A stretch of DNA of 37,065 nucleotides from the NCBI GenBank assembly GCA_034429475.1, contig DAOUGD010000261.1, positions 1-37,065 of the forward strand, written 5' to 3'. The translations under genes and the position numbers were made by a program. Origin of the DNA: JAKQHY01 sp034429475 (GTDB lineage Bacteria; Chloroflexota; Anaerolineae; B4-G1; SLSP01). A model generated the notes under the pieces. The model did no database searches and had not been told where the DNA came from. It saw only the letters and a program-made list of their open reading frames with translations. Below are positions 24,101-31,943 of this stretch, in pieces (the first letter of the stretch is position 1; each line of letters starts with the position of its first letter).

Positions 24101-25837
24101 ATGACTACGATACATACTGCGGCTTACACACGGGAACACGGCCTGATTGACTACGGCCAGGAAGTGGAAAATGAAATCGTCACGCTGCAAACGTTGATTG
24201 AAAAAGACAACGATTTGACCGCGCGCTACGGCTCGCGCTGGCTCGCGCTCAAGCTGTTGGAGGAAGACGAGGATATTTTGGGCAAGCTCCATGGCAGGGG
24301 CAGTCACGCGGCGCTGTTGGAGAAGGCCGACGCTTGCGTCGAGCATCTGCGCGCTGTTTACGGCGACGATATGGACACGATCATCGCCGACCGGCGCTAC
24401 GGCTGGATTCACGGGCTGGTCAAGGAGACGGTGCAGCGCACCGCGCAGGAACGCCTCTCGCTTTCGGACCGGATTGACAAAATTGTGACCAATCGCGTGC
24501 TGGGCATCCCCATCTTCCTGGCGCTGATGTGGATCGTGTTCAAGGCGACGACCGACGTCGCCGGACCTTTCCTGGATTGGGTGGATGGCGTCATCGGCGG
24601 GCCGATCACGAATTGGGTGGTCGCTCTCCTGGGCCTGCTTGGGCTGAGCGGCACGTGGGTCGAGAGCCTGTTCGTGGACGGCATCATCGCGGGGGTGGGC
24701 GGCGTGCTGGTTTTCGTCCCGGTGATGATGTCGCTGTACCTGGCGCTGGCGCTGCTGGAAGACTCCGGCTACATGGCGCGCGCGGCTTTTGTAATGGATC
24801 GCCTGATGCACGCGCTGGGGCTGCACGGCAAGAGCTTCCTGCCGATGATCGTCGGCTTCGGCTGCACCGTGCCCGCCTTCTACGCCACGCGCACGCTGGA
24901 AAACGAGAAGGACCGCGTGTTGACGGGGCTACTCGTGCCGTTTATGAGCTGCGGCGCGCGCTTGCCGGTCTACGCGCTCTTCGCTGCCATCTTCTTCCCC
25001 GACAACGCGGGCGCGGCGATTTTTTGGATGTATCTTATCGGTATCATCGTCGCCATCGTGTTGGGCATGATCCTCAAACATACCGTGTTCAAGGGCAAGG
25101 AACAAGCGCCCTTCGTGATGGAATTGCCGCCCTATCGCCTGCCGACCTTCAAGGCGATCTGGTTCCACATGTGGGAACGCACCGGCGGCTTCGTGCGCAA
25201 GGCGTGGGGGCTGATCATAGCGACCAGCGTCATCATCTGGCTGCTGCTGGCGATCCCGGTGGGCGGCGGAACCTTCGCGGCGACGGACGTGGAGCACAGC
25301 GCGTTCGCTGCGGTCTCCGGGGCGATCGCGCCGGTCTTCCGCCCGGCGGGTTTCGGCAACTGGCGCACCGGCGGCGCGTTGGTGACGGGCTTCGTCGCCA
25401 AAGAGGTCGTCGTGGGCACGCTGTCGCAGGTCTACGCGGTGGAAGGCGCAGAAGAAGCGGCGGAACCCACGACGTTCTTCCAGGATGTGGGCGAAGTCCT
25501 CAGCAGCTTCGTCGGCGCGACGGTGGACACGCTCAAGTCGCTGCCGCTCATCGTGGGCATTGACCTCTTCGAGGGTGAGGAGCAAGAAGACCTGACCGAT
25601 CTGATGCTGGCCGTCCGCGACGACTTTGAGGCCACCAGCAACGGCCACGGCGCGCTGGCCGCGCTCGCGTACATGCTCTTCGTGCTGCTCTACACGCCGT
25701 GTATGGTCGCGGTGGCCGCCGAGCGCCAGGAGTTGGGCGCGAAGTGGACGTGGGTCAGTGTGGTCGGGCAACTGGTGTTGGCCTGGCTGGTCGCGGTGGT
25801 CGTCTTCCAGGGCGGCGTGTTGCTGGGATTGGGGTAA
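24101..25837 (+). CDS. feoB: FeoB membrane channel domain as a separate gene
   Basis: This 578-aa protein starts with about 120 soluble residues that correspond to the helical GDI-like domain following the G domain (DRRYGWIHGLVKETVQ to RIDKIVTNRVLGIPIFLALMW, the usual junction into the channel). Then come the FeoB gate repeats: SLYLALALLEDSGYMARAAFVMD, GFGCTVPAFYATRTLENEKDR (conserved Cys of the first gate), FMSCGARLPVYALF and GFVAKEVVVGTL. The C-terminus LFVLLYTPCMVAVAAERQELGAKWT is the second gate with the TPC motif. It transports Fe(II) across the cytoplasmic membrane with the G protein encoded just upstream. Confidence 0.96.
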   Translation: MTTIHTAAYTREHGLIDYGQEVENEIVTLQTLIEKDNDLTARYGSRWLALKLLEEDEDILGKLHGRGSHAALLEKADACVEHLRAVYGDDMDTIIADRRYGWIHGLVKETVQRTAQERLSLSDRIDKIVTNRVLGIPIFLALMWIVFKATTDVAGPFLDWVDGVIGGPITNWVVALLGLLGLSGTWVESLFVDGIIAGVGGVLVFVPVMMSLYLALALLEDSGYMARAAFVMDRLMHALGLHGKSFLPMIVGFGCTVPAFYATRTLENEKDRVLTGLLVPFMSCGARLPVYALFAAIFFPDNAGAAIFWMYLIGIIVAIVLGMILKHTVFKGKEQAPFVMELPPYRLPTFKAIWFHMWERTGGFVRKAWGLIIATSVIIWLLLAIPVGGGTFAATDVEHSAFAAVSGAIAPVFRPAGFGNWRTGGALVTGFVAKEVVVGTLSQVYAVEGAEEAAEPTTFFQDVGEVLSSFVGATVDTLKSLPLIVGIDLFEGEEQEDLTDLMLAVRDDFEATSNGHGALAALAYMLFVLLYTPCMVAVAAERQELGAKWTWVSVVGQLVLAWLVAVVVFQGGVLLGLG

Positions 25838-25840
25838 TTT

Positions 25841-25914
25841 TTCAACGCAGAGATGCAGAGACGCAGAGAATTTTTTTCTGTGCTCTCTGTGCCCTCTGTG
25901 GCCAAAGAGGCGAA
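25841..25914 (+). repeat. Dispersed repeat, ACGCAGAG family, before the FeoC-like gene
   Basis: Tandem AACGCAGAGATGCAGAGACG units are followed by a T-run and an inverse set (CTCTCTGTG, CCTCTGTGG), so the two halves can pair. The element ends within the ribosome-binding region (AGAGGCGAAACG) of the next gene. Confidence 0.72.
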
Positions 25915-25917
25915 ACG

Positions 25918-26205
25918 ATGTTAAAGACTATACTGCAAAAAATGGTCGACCATGACTTCTACAACCTGGCGGATTTGGCGCGACAGTTGGGGATCAGTGA
26001 GGACTTGTTGGGACGAATGTTGGAAGACCTGGCCCAGAAGGGTTATCTGACGCCTCTGGGGGCGTCCGATGGCGAGAACCGGCAGAGTTGCGGCGGATGC
26101 AGCGCGCACAAGTCCTGCTCGGCGTGCTCGATTGGGCGGCAGCCCTCCTTCACAGGATGGACTTTGACCGCCAAAGGCCGCGCGGCGGCGCAACGTCAGC
26201 CATAG
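25918..26205 (+). CDS. feoC: FeoC-like winged-helix protein with Cys cluster
   Basis: This encodes 95 aa from ATG 25918. The N-terminal half is a small winged helix (DFYNLADLARQLGISEDLLGRMLEDLAQKGYL, residues 12-44), as in FeoC. A Cys-rich wing follows: SCGGCSAHKSCSACS, four closely spaced cysteines that in FeoC proteins bind a [4Fe-4S] cluster or metal, then GWTLTAKGRAAA. FeoC is thought to sense Fe-S/redox state and modulate FeoB stability or feo transcription. It follows the FeoB channel gene by 80 bp. Confidence 0.85.
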   Translation: MLKTILQKMVDHDFYNLADLARQLGISEDLLGRMLEDLAQKGYLTPLGASDGENRQSCGGCSAHKSCSACSIGRQPSFTGWTLTAKGRAAAQRQP

Positions 26206-26458
26206 GAGCGTCCGTGAAGAGAAATTCCTCTCCTCGAACTACGCCAAAGCGTACCGGGCGTACTGCGCTCAAACCCGGCGATATTTCGGTTGGTGGTGAT
26301 ATGTTGGCTACCGGCATTGGTTGGATTGTCTGTTAGGGAGACGCCGGTGCTAACGCCACCATGCAGCCCGAAAATGGTGCTCCAACTACAAGACTAACGA
26401 CTATGCGACTATTTTAGAAGGAGTAAAATAACGCTATCTGTTTGTCCTGAAGTTTATC
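26206..26458. other. Intergenic stretch after the FeoC-like gene
   Basis: No convincing gene lies here. It holds a small AGAGAAATTCCTCTC hairpin (26218-26232) that may end the feo transcript, an imperfect GGTGCTAACGCCACC dyad, and from 26384 a GACTAACGACTATGCGACT array ending in GACTATTTTAGAAGGAG (26407-26423). Confidence 0.5.
26384..26423 (+). repeat. GACTAnCGACT array before the methyltransferase
   Basis: CTCCAACTACAAGACTAACG and then ACTATGCGACTATTTT, ending AGAAGGAG. It shares the GACTATTTT-GGAG terminus with the arrays at 23444-23458 and 27153-27166. Confidence 0.7.
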
Positions 26459-27034
26459 GTGCGCTTTGTGAAGAAAGGCGCTGGCGTGCCCTGCCCGTTT
26501 GCCCTGAGCTGGATCGTGGACAATCCCCTGCGCCGTTGGGACGAGCGCGTTGCGCACGTCCACGCGGGGTTGCGACCCGGCGAAACGGTGCTGGAGCTTG
26601 GCCCTGGGCCGGGCGCGTTCACCCTGGAGGCGGCGCAGCGCGTGAGGCCGGCGGGCAAAGTCATCGCCGTGGACATCCAGCCGAAGATGATCGCGCAGGT
26701 GCAGGCGCGCGTGCAAGCCGCCGGTGTGACCCACGTGGACACCCACGTCGCCGGCGCCTATGAATTGCCGTTGGAAGACGCCAGTGTGGATCGCGCCTAC
26801 CTCATCACCGTGCTGCCCGAAATCCCCGATCCGGTGCGCGCCCTGCGCGAGATTCACCGCGTGCTCAAACCCGGCGGCGTCGTCTCGATGACGGAAGAAT
26901 TCCTCGATCCCGACTATCCGCGCCGCGCGACTACTACCGCCTGGGCGCAGGCCGCCGGACTTGAAGCCGCCGGAAGTTATGGGAACGGGTGGTGCTACAC
27001 GCTCAATTTCCGCAAACCGGCTTTGTCGGTATAA
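26459..27034 (+). CDS. Class I SAM-dependent methyltransferase
   Basis: This encodes 191 aa. PCPFALSWIVDNPLRRW is followed by the Rossmann core: TVLELGPGPGAFTLEAA (motif I), VIAVDIQPKMIAQV (motif II), GAYELPLEDASVDRAYLITVLPEIPDP (motif IV) and EIHRVLKPGGVVSMTEEFLDPDYP. It belongs to the Methyltransf_11/UbiE type. The start is uncertain: GTG 26459 has no ribosome site close by, while AAGGAG lies at 26417-26422, so a CTG at 26438 or a damaged start are alternatives. The substrate is unknown. Confidence 0.78.
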   Translation: MRFVKKGAGVPCPFALSWIVDNPLRRWDERVAHVHAGLRPGETVLELGPGPGAFTLEAAQRVRPAGKVIAVDIQPKMIAQVQARVQAAGVTHVDTHVAGAYELPLEDASVDRAYLITVLPEIPDPVRALREIHRVLKPGGVVSMTEEFLDPDYPRRATTTAWAQAAGLEAAGSYGNGWCYTLNFRKPALSV

Positions 27035-27098
27035 TCACGACGAACCGAACCGCTGTTTTAGGCAGTAGCTCAAAGCCCTGAAGAACCCTGGCATGTTT

Positions 27099-27166
27099 TT
27101 GACTATCTGACCAAGCGACTGACGACTAACGACTGACGATTAACGACTACCAGACTATTTTCGGAG
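27099..27166 (+). repeat. GACTAnCGACT array before zupT
   Basis: GACTATCTGACCAAGCGACT, GACGACTAACGACTGACGAT and TAACGACTACCAGACTATTT form a degenerate tandem of GACT units, ending in GACTATTTTCGGAG next to the zupT ribosome site. Confidence 0.75.
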
Positions 27167-27177
27167 AGGACATCCCC

Positions 27178-28053
27178 ATGACCACTAATGTATGGCTCGC
27201 ATTCGGACTGACGCTCTTTGCCGGACTGGCGACCGGCATAGGCAGCATTTTCGTGTTTCTGACCCGGCGCACCAACTATCGCTTTCTGTCGGTGGCGACC
27301 GGCTTTTCCGCCGGCGTGATGCTCTATGTCTCGTTCGTCGAGATTTTCTTCAAAGGCGCCGAGGAACTCCTGATAGCCTACGGCGCGCCGTGGGGCAATT
27401 GGATCAACGTCGCGGCCTTTTTCGGCGGTATGCTCTTCATTGGGCTGATTGACAACCTGATTCCCTCGGCGCAAAACCCGCACGCCGTCCACTCGGAGCA
27501 AGAGACCGCCGAACTTCACCCGCCCTCCCCCGACTGCCTGGAGACGCACCCGGCGGAATCCGCGCCGTGCGCCCAACACCACGCGCTGTTGCGCACCGGC
27601 CTGTTCACGGCGCTGGCGATCGGCATCCACAACTTCCCGGAGGGGCTGGCGACCTTCCTGGCCGCACTACGCGACCCAGGCGTCGGCGTGGTCATCGCCA
27701 TCGCCATCGCGCTGCACAACATCCCCGAAGGCGTCAGCGTGGCCGTGCCCATCTATTACGCCACCGGCGAACGTCGCCGGGCGTTCATCTACTCGTTCCT
27801 GAGCGGCCTGGCCGAACCGGTCGGCGCGCTGATCGCCTACGGCGCGCTGCGCTTGCTGGTCGGCGGACCGGCCGGCGTCATGCCGCCCCAGGTGATGGGC
27901 GTGCTCTTCGCCGCCATTGCCGGCATCATGGTCTACATCAGCATAGATGAATTGCTGCCCACCAGCCGCGCCTACGGCAAAGGCCACGACAGCATCTTCG
28001 GCCTGGTCGGCGGGATGGCGGTAATGGCAGTCAGCCTGTTGCTGATGCAATAA
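27178..28053 (+). CDS. zupT: ZIP-family divalent metal transporter ZupT
   Basis: This 291-aa protein has about eight membrane segments. The two metal-binding helices are clear: ALAIGIHNFPEGLATF (TM4) and AIALHNIPEGVSVAV (TM5), the His-Asn-x-Pro-Glu-Gly motifs of the ZupT branch that bind Zn, Fe and other divalent ions. A His/Glu-rich cytoplasmic loop (HAVHSEQETAELHPPSPDC) precedes them. It imports metal into the cytoplasm. It lies downstream of the feo cluster, so iron is a plausible substrate besides zinc. SD TCGGAGAGG precedes the ATG. Confidence 0.95.
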   Translation: MTTNVWLAFGLTLFAGLATGIGSIFVFLTRRTNYRFLSVATGFSAGVMLYVSFVEIFFKGAEELLIAYGAPWGNWINVAAFFGGMLFIGLIDNLIPSAQNPHAVHSEQETAELHPPSPDCLETHPAESAPCAQHHALLRTGLFTALAIGIHNFPEGLATFLAALRDPGVGVVIAIAIALHNIPEGVSVAVPIYYATGERRRAFIYSFLSGLAEPVGALIAYGALRLLVGGPAGVMPPQVMGVLFAAIAGIMVYISIDELLPTSRAYGKGHDSIFGLVGGMAVMAVSLLLMQ

Positions 28054-28071
28054 CCCTGACTTTCGACAAAT

Positions 28072-28096
28072 GCGCCCGGACGATGCCGCCGGGCGC
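28072..28096. terminator. Bidirectional terminator between zupT and the MFS gene
   Basis: GCGCCCGG (28072-28079) and CCGGGCGC (28089-28096) form an 8-bp GC stem with a 9-nt loop in the 54-bp gap between two convergent genes. Confidence 0.6.
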
Positions 28097-28107
28097 GTTG
28101 CTTATGC

Positions 28108-29403
28108 TTACAAGGGTGTGATGGGAGCCGGGTGCGGCGGAGCACTGTCCACCGTGGCGGACGCCGGCGTCCCCAAATTCAAAACACGCGACGTGGCGAA
28201 TCCCTTCACGCCGATGAGCAGCGCCAGCACCCCGGCTCCGACATACCAGACCTGCGGCCCCAACGAGTCGAATACCGGCCCGGCGAGGGCGACGCTCACG
28301 GGCGCGATGGCGGTCGAGAGGCTGTCAAACAGCGCCAGCACCCGCCCCTGCATCGTGGGCGTCACGCTTTTCTGCACCAACGCCTGGATGGGGGCCATGC
28401 ACACCGGCATCATCAAGCCGCCGACGGCCATGCCCCCCACCGCCAGCCAGAAAGCGGACACCGGCGCCAATCCGGCGGCCAGAATCGCGCCCCCCATCCC
28501 CAGAATCCCCACCAGCGAGGTCTGCATCGGCCGGCGGAAGCCGCCCCAGACGCTCAAAGTCATCCCGCCGCAGATCATCCCGATGCCGATGGCCGCGCCG
28601 ATGATGCCGAACTCACGTTCTGCCCCGCCGAAACGCCGGATGACCAGGATGGAGGTCAGCATGAAAGCCGGGGAGGAGAGGAAGTTCATGACGGTGGAGA
28701 TGCCGAGCATCTCCGGCGCGCCCGACCACTCCCAGATGTACCGCACGCCGGCGCGCACATCGTCCCACAGCGACCGCCAGCCGACCAGAGGCGTGCCGCG
28801 CGGCGGATTGGGCAGCGTCACGAAGAGCAGGACGGCAACGGCCAGCAGCGCGCCGGCGATGTCTATGGCGACAATCGCCGGCAACGTCAACGCGTAAACC
28901 AGCATAGCGCCCAACGCCGGCGAGACGACGAGGATGAGGCCCTGGAGCATTTGATTCAGCCCGGCGATGCGCCCCAGATGTTTCTCCGGCACCATCAAGG
29001 CCGTTGAAGCCAGCATGGCCGGCATCTGAAAGCTCTTGCCGCACGCGCGGATCAGAATGATCAGGTAAACAACGGCCAGCGGCGGGGTTCCTGTCCAGAA
29101 CAGATACCCCAGGCCGAGCAGTGAGAGAATGATAACGCCGTGGCTGGCAAGCAGCACCGCCCGCCGACTCCACCGGTCCACCAGCGCGCCCATGAATGGC
29201 CCCAGCAGCGCGCGCGGGAGCAGCGCCGTCATCGTCGCCATCCCCACCACCGTCGCCGAGTTGAAGGCGGCGGTCAACCACCAGATCAAGGCGAACTGGA
29301 GCACTTCGCTGGTCAGCATCGCCAACGCCTGACTACCCCAAAGCGTAAAAAACGGCCGCGGCCAATACGTTTTTGCGGATTTGGAATCCCATTCTGTAGA
29401 CAT
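28108..29403 (-). CDS. MFS efflux transporter (macrolide-efflux-like)
   Basis: This 431-aa protein has twelve predicted membrane segments. MFS signs include ALLPRALLGPFMGALVDRWSRRAVLLASH (the motif A region between TM2 and TM3) and the middle loop before TM7. The pattern FALIWWLTAAFNSATVVGMATM is like the MefA/ArsJ-type drug-efflux branch. The substrate is unknown; export of a small molecule is likely. An operator-like motif shared with the marR promoter lies just upstream (29424-29439), so it is probably controlled by that MarR protein. TAAGGAGAG precedes the ATG. Confidence 0.88.
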   Translation of the reverse strand: MSTEWDSKSAKTYWPRPFFTLWGSQALAMLTSEVLQFALIWWLTAAFNSATVVGMATMTALLPRALLGPFMGALVDRWSRRAVLLASHGVIILSLLGLGYLFWTGTPPLAVVYLIILIRACGKSFQMPAMLASTALMVPEKHLGRIAGLNQMLQGLILVVSPALGAMLVYALTLPAIVAIDIAGALLAVAVLLFVTLPNPPRGTPLVGWRSLWDDVRAGVRYIWEWSGAPEMLGISTVMNFLSSPAFMLTSILVIRRFGGAEREFGIIGAAIGIGMICGGMTLSVWGGFRRPMQTSLVGILGMGGAILAAGLAPVSAFWLAVGGMAVGGLMMPVCMAPIQALVQKSVTPTMQGRVLALFDSLSTAIAPVSVALAGPVFDSLGPQVWYVGAGVLALLIGVKGFATSRVLNLGTPASATVDSAPPHPAPITPL

Positions 29404-29423
29404 GAGAAACTCTCCTTATAGAT

Positions 29424-29439
29424 AGTTTGATAACCCAAC
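29424..29439 (-). promoter_or_regulatory. MarR-type operator copy upstream of the MFS gene
   Basis: AGTTTGATAACCCAAC matches the two tandem 16-mers at 31247-31278 (AGTTTGATTATCCAAC and AGTTTGATTATACAAC) in all but three inner positions. It lies 20 bp before the MFS ATG and is flanked by TAGTT/AACTA arms. Confidence 0.65.
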
Positions 29440-29471
29440 TATTTTGCTAAAAAAAATCAACCTGGGCAGGA

Positions 29472-30776
29472 TTACCAGTTTGCAGCCCCGGCCAACTCCC
29501 GCATGGCGATTGCGATGATCTGTTCCGCCTGCGATGGACTGAGTTTCAAATCGGTGAAGGACAGGCTCAAGTGCATTTTGCCTTCGAGGGTGACGACCCC
29601 CAACACAACATCCTCCGGGTCGCCGCCGAGGATGGGACCGAAGAGCGCTTCCAGGCGCATCGAGCCGTATTGCACCGGGAAATCCAGGCGTCCTAGGTTG
29701 CTGATCGAAAGATCATGCTTCACCGCCATGAAGGTTTGCGCCACGCTGCGCGGGGTGAGGACTTCGCGCAGCACGGGCATGGCGATGTTGGCTTCGATCA
29801 AGGAGTTGAAAATGTGTTCATCCACGCTGCGCCGGGTGAAGCCCTGTTTGATGGCGCGGGCGACCTCCCAAAAATGGCGTTCGGGCATACAGTTGATGCG
29901 GAATTCCACCAGGTTGACGAACAGTCCAAAGGACTCGCCGACCGGACTACGCAGGCGCTCGCGCAGGTTGACCGGGCTTTGGATAGTGCGCCGCCAGCCA
30001 TCTCCACCCCATTCGCCAAAGGCGCGCAAGAAGGCAGTACACAAGGCGGCATGGACGGTCGTATCCTCGGCGCGACTCCGCGCCGCCAGCGCGACGGTTT
30101 GTTCTGCGGTCAACGTCCAGGGATGTAATTTATATTGCGCCGCCGTGCCATTCACTCCATTCTCCCTGGCCTTATCCGGTTTTGCGCTGAGGCGCAGCAA
30201 GAGCTTTAATATCCCGGCCTTCAGTTTTGCCCGCCGGATAGCCATGCGCTTCCCTGGAAAATCAGGAATTAACGCACTCATCGGCGACACAATCGGCATG
30301 GCGACGCTCGCCGCCGCCGGGTTGCCCAGAAAAGCCAAAAAATCACGTACCAGATAGGCGACCGACAGACCATCCGCCAGGACATGGGGGCAGATAAAGA
30401 GGACCTCTGAAAGTTCCTCCCCCTGGAGCAGGACAAAGCGGAGGGGAGGTTGGGTAAACAGATCAAAAGCCTGGGACAATTCAGTCGTGACTTCGGCTAT
30501 CCACCGCTCCGCATGGTCGTCGGCGATACTGCGCACGGGAAACTCCAAAGCCGGATCGGAAATCCAGTGAACATTCCCATCGGATTCCCTGACCGCACGC
30601 ATAGATAGGGGAGGGTATTTGATCCGCAGTTTGTCGAGCGCGTGTTGGGCCTGCTGGAGCGTGAAGTCCCCGCGAATCCGGGCCATGAAAGCGAAATTGA
30701 TCGGATGGTACTGCGAGGCCAACCACACGACGAATTGCCCTCCTTGAACCGGTTGCGTTGTCGTGATAGGATTCAT
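29472..30776 (-). CDS. Condensation-domain/PapA5-like acyltransferase
   Basis: This 434-aa protein has the two-lobed fold of condensation-domain acyltransferases. HVLADG in FICPHVLADGLSVAYLVRDFL is the HxxxDG active-site motif; the first His of the usual HHxxxDG is Pro here. The C-lobe shows NLRERLRSPVGESFGLFVNLVEFRI (latch-like DFGWG region is not clear) and SISNLGRLDFP. Such stand-alone enzymes (PapA5, wax or lipid acyltransferases) esterify alcohols with acyl chains. It starts 3 bp after marR's stop, so it is in the same transcript and likely derepressed with the exporter. Substrate unknown. Confidence 0.78.
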   Translation of the reverse strand: MNPITTTQPVQGGQFVVWLASQYHPINFAFMARIRGDFTLQQAQHALDKLRIKYPPLSMRAVRESDGNVHWISDPALEFPVRSIADDHAERWIAEVTTELSQAFDLFTQPPLRFVLLQGEELSEVLFICPHVLADGLSVAYLVRDFLAFLGNPAAASVAMPIVSPMSALIPDFPGKRMAIRRAKLKAGILKLLLRLSAKPDKARENGVNGTAAQYKLHPWTLTAEQTVALAARSRAEDTTVHAALCTAFLRAFGEWGGDGWRRTIQSPVNLRERLRSPVGESFGLFVNLVEFRINCMPERHFWEVARAIKQGFTRRSVDEHIFNSLIEANIAMPVLREVLTPRSVAQTFMAVKHDLSISNLGRLDFPVQYGSMRLEALFGPILGGDPEDVVLGVVTLEGKMHLSLSFTDLKLSPSQAEQIIAIAMRELAGAANW

Positions 30777-30779
30777 CGT

Positions 30780-31226
30780 TTATTGCCAGTCAAAGCCCAG
30801 GCTGTGGGAAGCCTTGAGCAGCAGCCGGTGCAGTGTTTGCTGTTCCTCTTCGTCCAAGGCCGTCAGGAAATCGCGGGTATAGGCCGCCGCGCCCGCCACG
30901 ATCCCCGCAGCCACCGGCTGGCCGGCGGCGGTGAACGTCAGCCACCAGGTGCGCAAATCGTCGGCGTCCTGTGCTCGTTGCACTAATCCTCTCTTCACCA
31001 ACCGCTGCACGTAGACCGAGATCGTGCCGGGGTTGATGTCCATCATCTCGGCCAGGCGGGCTGCCGTCGTGGGCGCGAACTGGTGCAGCACCAGCAGCAC
31101 CGAGCAATCGGCCAGGCTCAGGTCGTTCTCACTGCTGGCCTCGGCAGCCATCCGGGCTTCATAAGCGTGCGTCAGGCTGAACAAGGCCTGGTTGATCTGA
31201 AGGTAGGCTTTATCGGGAAGCGTCAT
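30780..31226 (-). CDS. MarR-family transcriptional regulator
   Basis: This 148-aa protein has the MarR winged helix: LADCSVLLVLHQFAPTTAARLAEMMDINPGTISVYVQRLVKRGLVQRAQDADDLRTWWLTFTAAG, where DINPGTISVYVQRL is the recognition helix and DADDLRTWWLTFT the wing. Helices at each end form the dimer. MarR proteins release DNA on binding small molecules. Its own promoter is covered by two tandem 16-bp motifs also found before the MFS gene, so it likely controls itself, the acyltransferase-like gene and the exporter. GGAGG precedes the ATG. Confidence 0.9.
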   Translation of the reverse strand: MTLPDKAYLQINQALFSLTHAYEARMAAEASSENDLSLADCSVLLVLHQFAPTTAARLAEMMDINPGTISVYVQRLVKRGLVQRAQDADDLRTWWLTFTAAGQPVAAGIVAGAAAYTRDFLTALDEEEQQTLHRLLLKASHSLGFDWQ

Positions 31227-31246
31227 CCCTCCTCCTTTTCAAAATT

Positions 31247-31297
31247 AGTTTGATTATCCAACAGTTTGATTATACAACTAATTTCGAGATTTGTCAA
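31247..31297 (-). promoter_or_regulatory. marR promoter with tandem operators
   Basis: Read leftward, TTGACA (31297-31292) and TATAAT (31274-31269) are 17 bp apart, a perfect consensus promoter. Two contiguous 16-mers, AGTTTGATTATCCAAC (31247-31262) and AGTTTGATTATACAAC (31263-31278), cover the -10 and start region. Confidence 0.8.
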
Positions 31298-31333
31298 GCC
31301 GTAATACGCAGTAGAGTGCGTTTCTGACAGCAT

Positions 31334-31392
31334 TTGACGATTCGCGGGTAGTGTGTTAGAATGTCGGCTACTTTATTGAAAACTTTTTTCAA
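31334..31392 (+). promoter_or_regulatory. zur promoter with Zur-like box
   Basis: TTGACG (31334-31339) and TAGAAT (31357-31362) are 17 bp apart. TTGAAAACTTTTTTCAA (31376-31392) is a dyad resembling the actinobacterial Zur box (TGAAAATnATTTTCA) and lies just after the transcription start. A close relative sits before znuA. Confidence 0.6.
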
Positions 31393-31400
31393 CAAGGGAT

Positions 31401-31844
31401 ATGATGTCAAAAGACACACCCCAGATCAGGATGACCCAGGCGCTGCGCGAGGCGGGATACCGGCTCACCCAGCCGAGGCTGGCTGTGCTGCAAGTATTGC
31501 AGGAGAACGACGCGGGCCTCAGTCCAGAGGAGATTTACCGGCAGGGCAAAACGCTCTGTCCCACCCTGGGGCTGGTGACGGTCTACCGCACATTGGACTT
31601 ACTCGCCGAGTTGGGGCTGGCGCGGCGCGTCCACAGCGAGCAACATTGTCATAGTTACGCCAGCGCCGGCGCCGACCGGCATTATGTGATCTGCCAGGCG
31701 TGCCGCCGCGTGATCGAGTTTCCGTGCCACGGGCTGGACGACCTGATCGCAGAGGTGCGGCAGCGCACCGGCTATACGATTGTGGGGCATCTGCTGGAGT
31801 TAAGCGGGTTGTGTCCCGACTGCCAGGCGCGTCAAGAGATGTAG
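31401..31844 (+). CDS. zur: Fur-family zinc uptake regulator Zur
   Basis: This 147-aa protein has the Fur fold: YRLTQPRLAVLQVLQ, TLGLVTVYRTLDLLAELGLARRVHSEQHCHSY, the metal-site region DRHYVICQAC and a structural zinc site Cys98/Cys101 (CQAC) and Cys138/Cys141 (CPDC). The Cys-rich HCH motif (82-84) is typical of Zur-type zinc-sensing sites. The adjacent gene is a zinc-binding lipoprotein, znuA, and both promoters share a Zur-like box, so Zur is preferred over Fur. AAGGG precedes the ATG pair. Confidence 0.85.
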   Translation: MMSKDTPQIRMTQALREAGYRLTQPRLAVLQVLQENDAGLSPEEIYRQGKTLCPTLGLVTVYRTLDLLAELGLARRVHSEQHCHSYASAGADRHYVICQACRRVIEFPCHGLDDLIAEVRQRTGYTIVGHLLELSGLCPDCQARQEM

Positions 31845-31867
31845 TCGGCCCGGCCTCCCGGGGTATG

Positions 31868-31897
31868 TGCGATACGGTAGAAAGTGTCGCATTTTTT
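31868..31897 (+). terminator. Intrinsic terminator of zur
   Basis: TGCGATAC (31868-31875) and GTGTCGCA (31884-31891) pair around GGTAGAAA and are followed by TTTTTT (31892-31897), a textbook Rho-independent terminator that separates zur from znuA. Confidence 0.75.
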
Positions 31898-31908
31898 AAA
31901 CTATCTTA

Positions 31909-31925
31909 TTGATAAAAATTTTCAA
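31909..31925 (+). promoter_or_regulatory. Zur-like box before znuA
   Basis: TTGATAAAAATTTTCAA is a dyad similar to the box at 31376-31392. It lies 18 bp before the znuA ATG, where it would cover the transcription start. Confidence 0.55.
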
Positions 31926-31943
31926 TTAGAAAAGGGGTTGATT

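Noticed and set aside
26088..26336. Small rightward open frame after the FeoC-like gene
   Set aside because: Its first half is out-of-frame FeoC sequence and the remainder has no ribosome site or family pattern.
28070..29007. Rightward open frames of 275-291 codons opposite the MFS gene
   Set aside because: They are antisense to a transporter with clear motifs and hydrophobic pattern, have no ribosome site and no recognisable domain.
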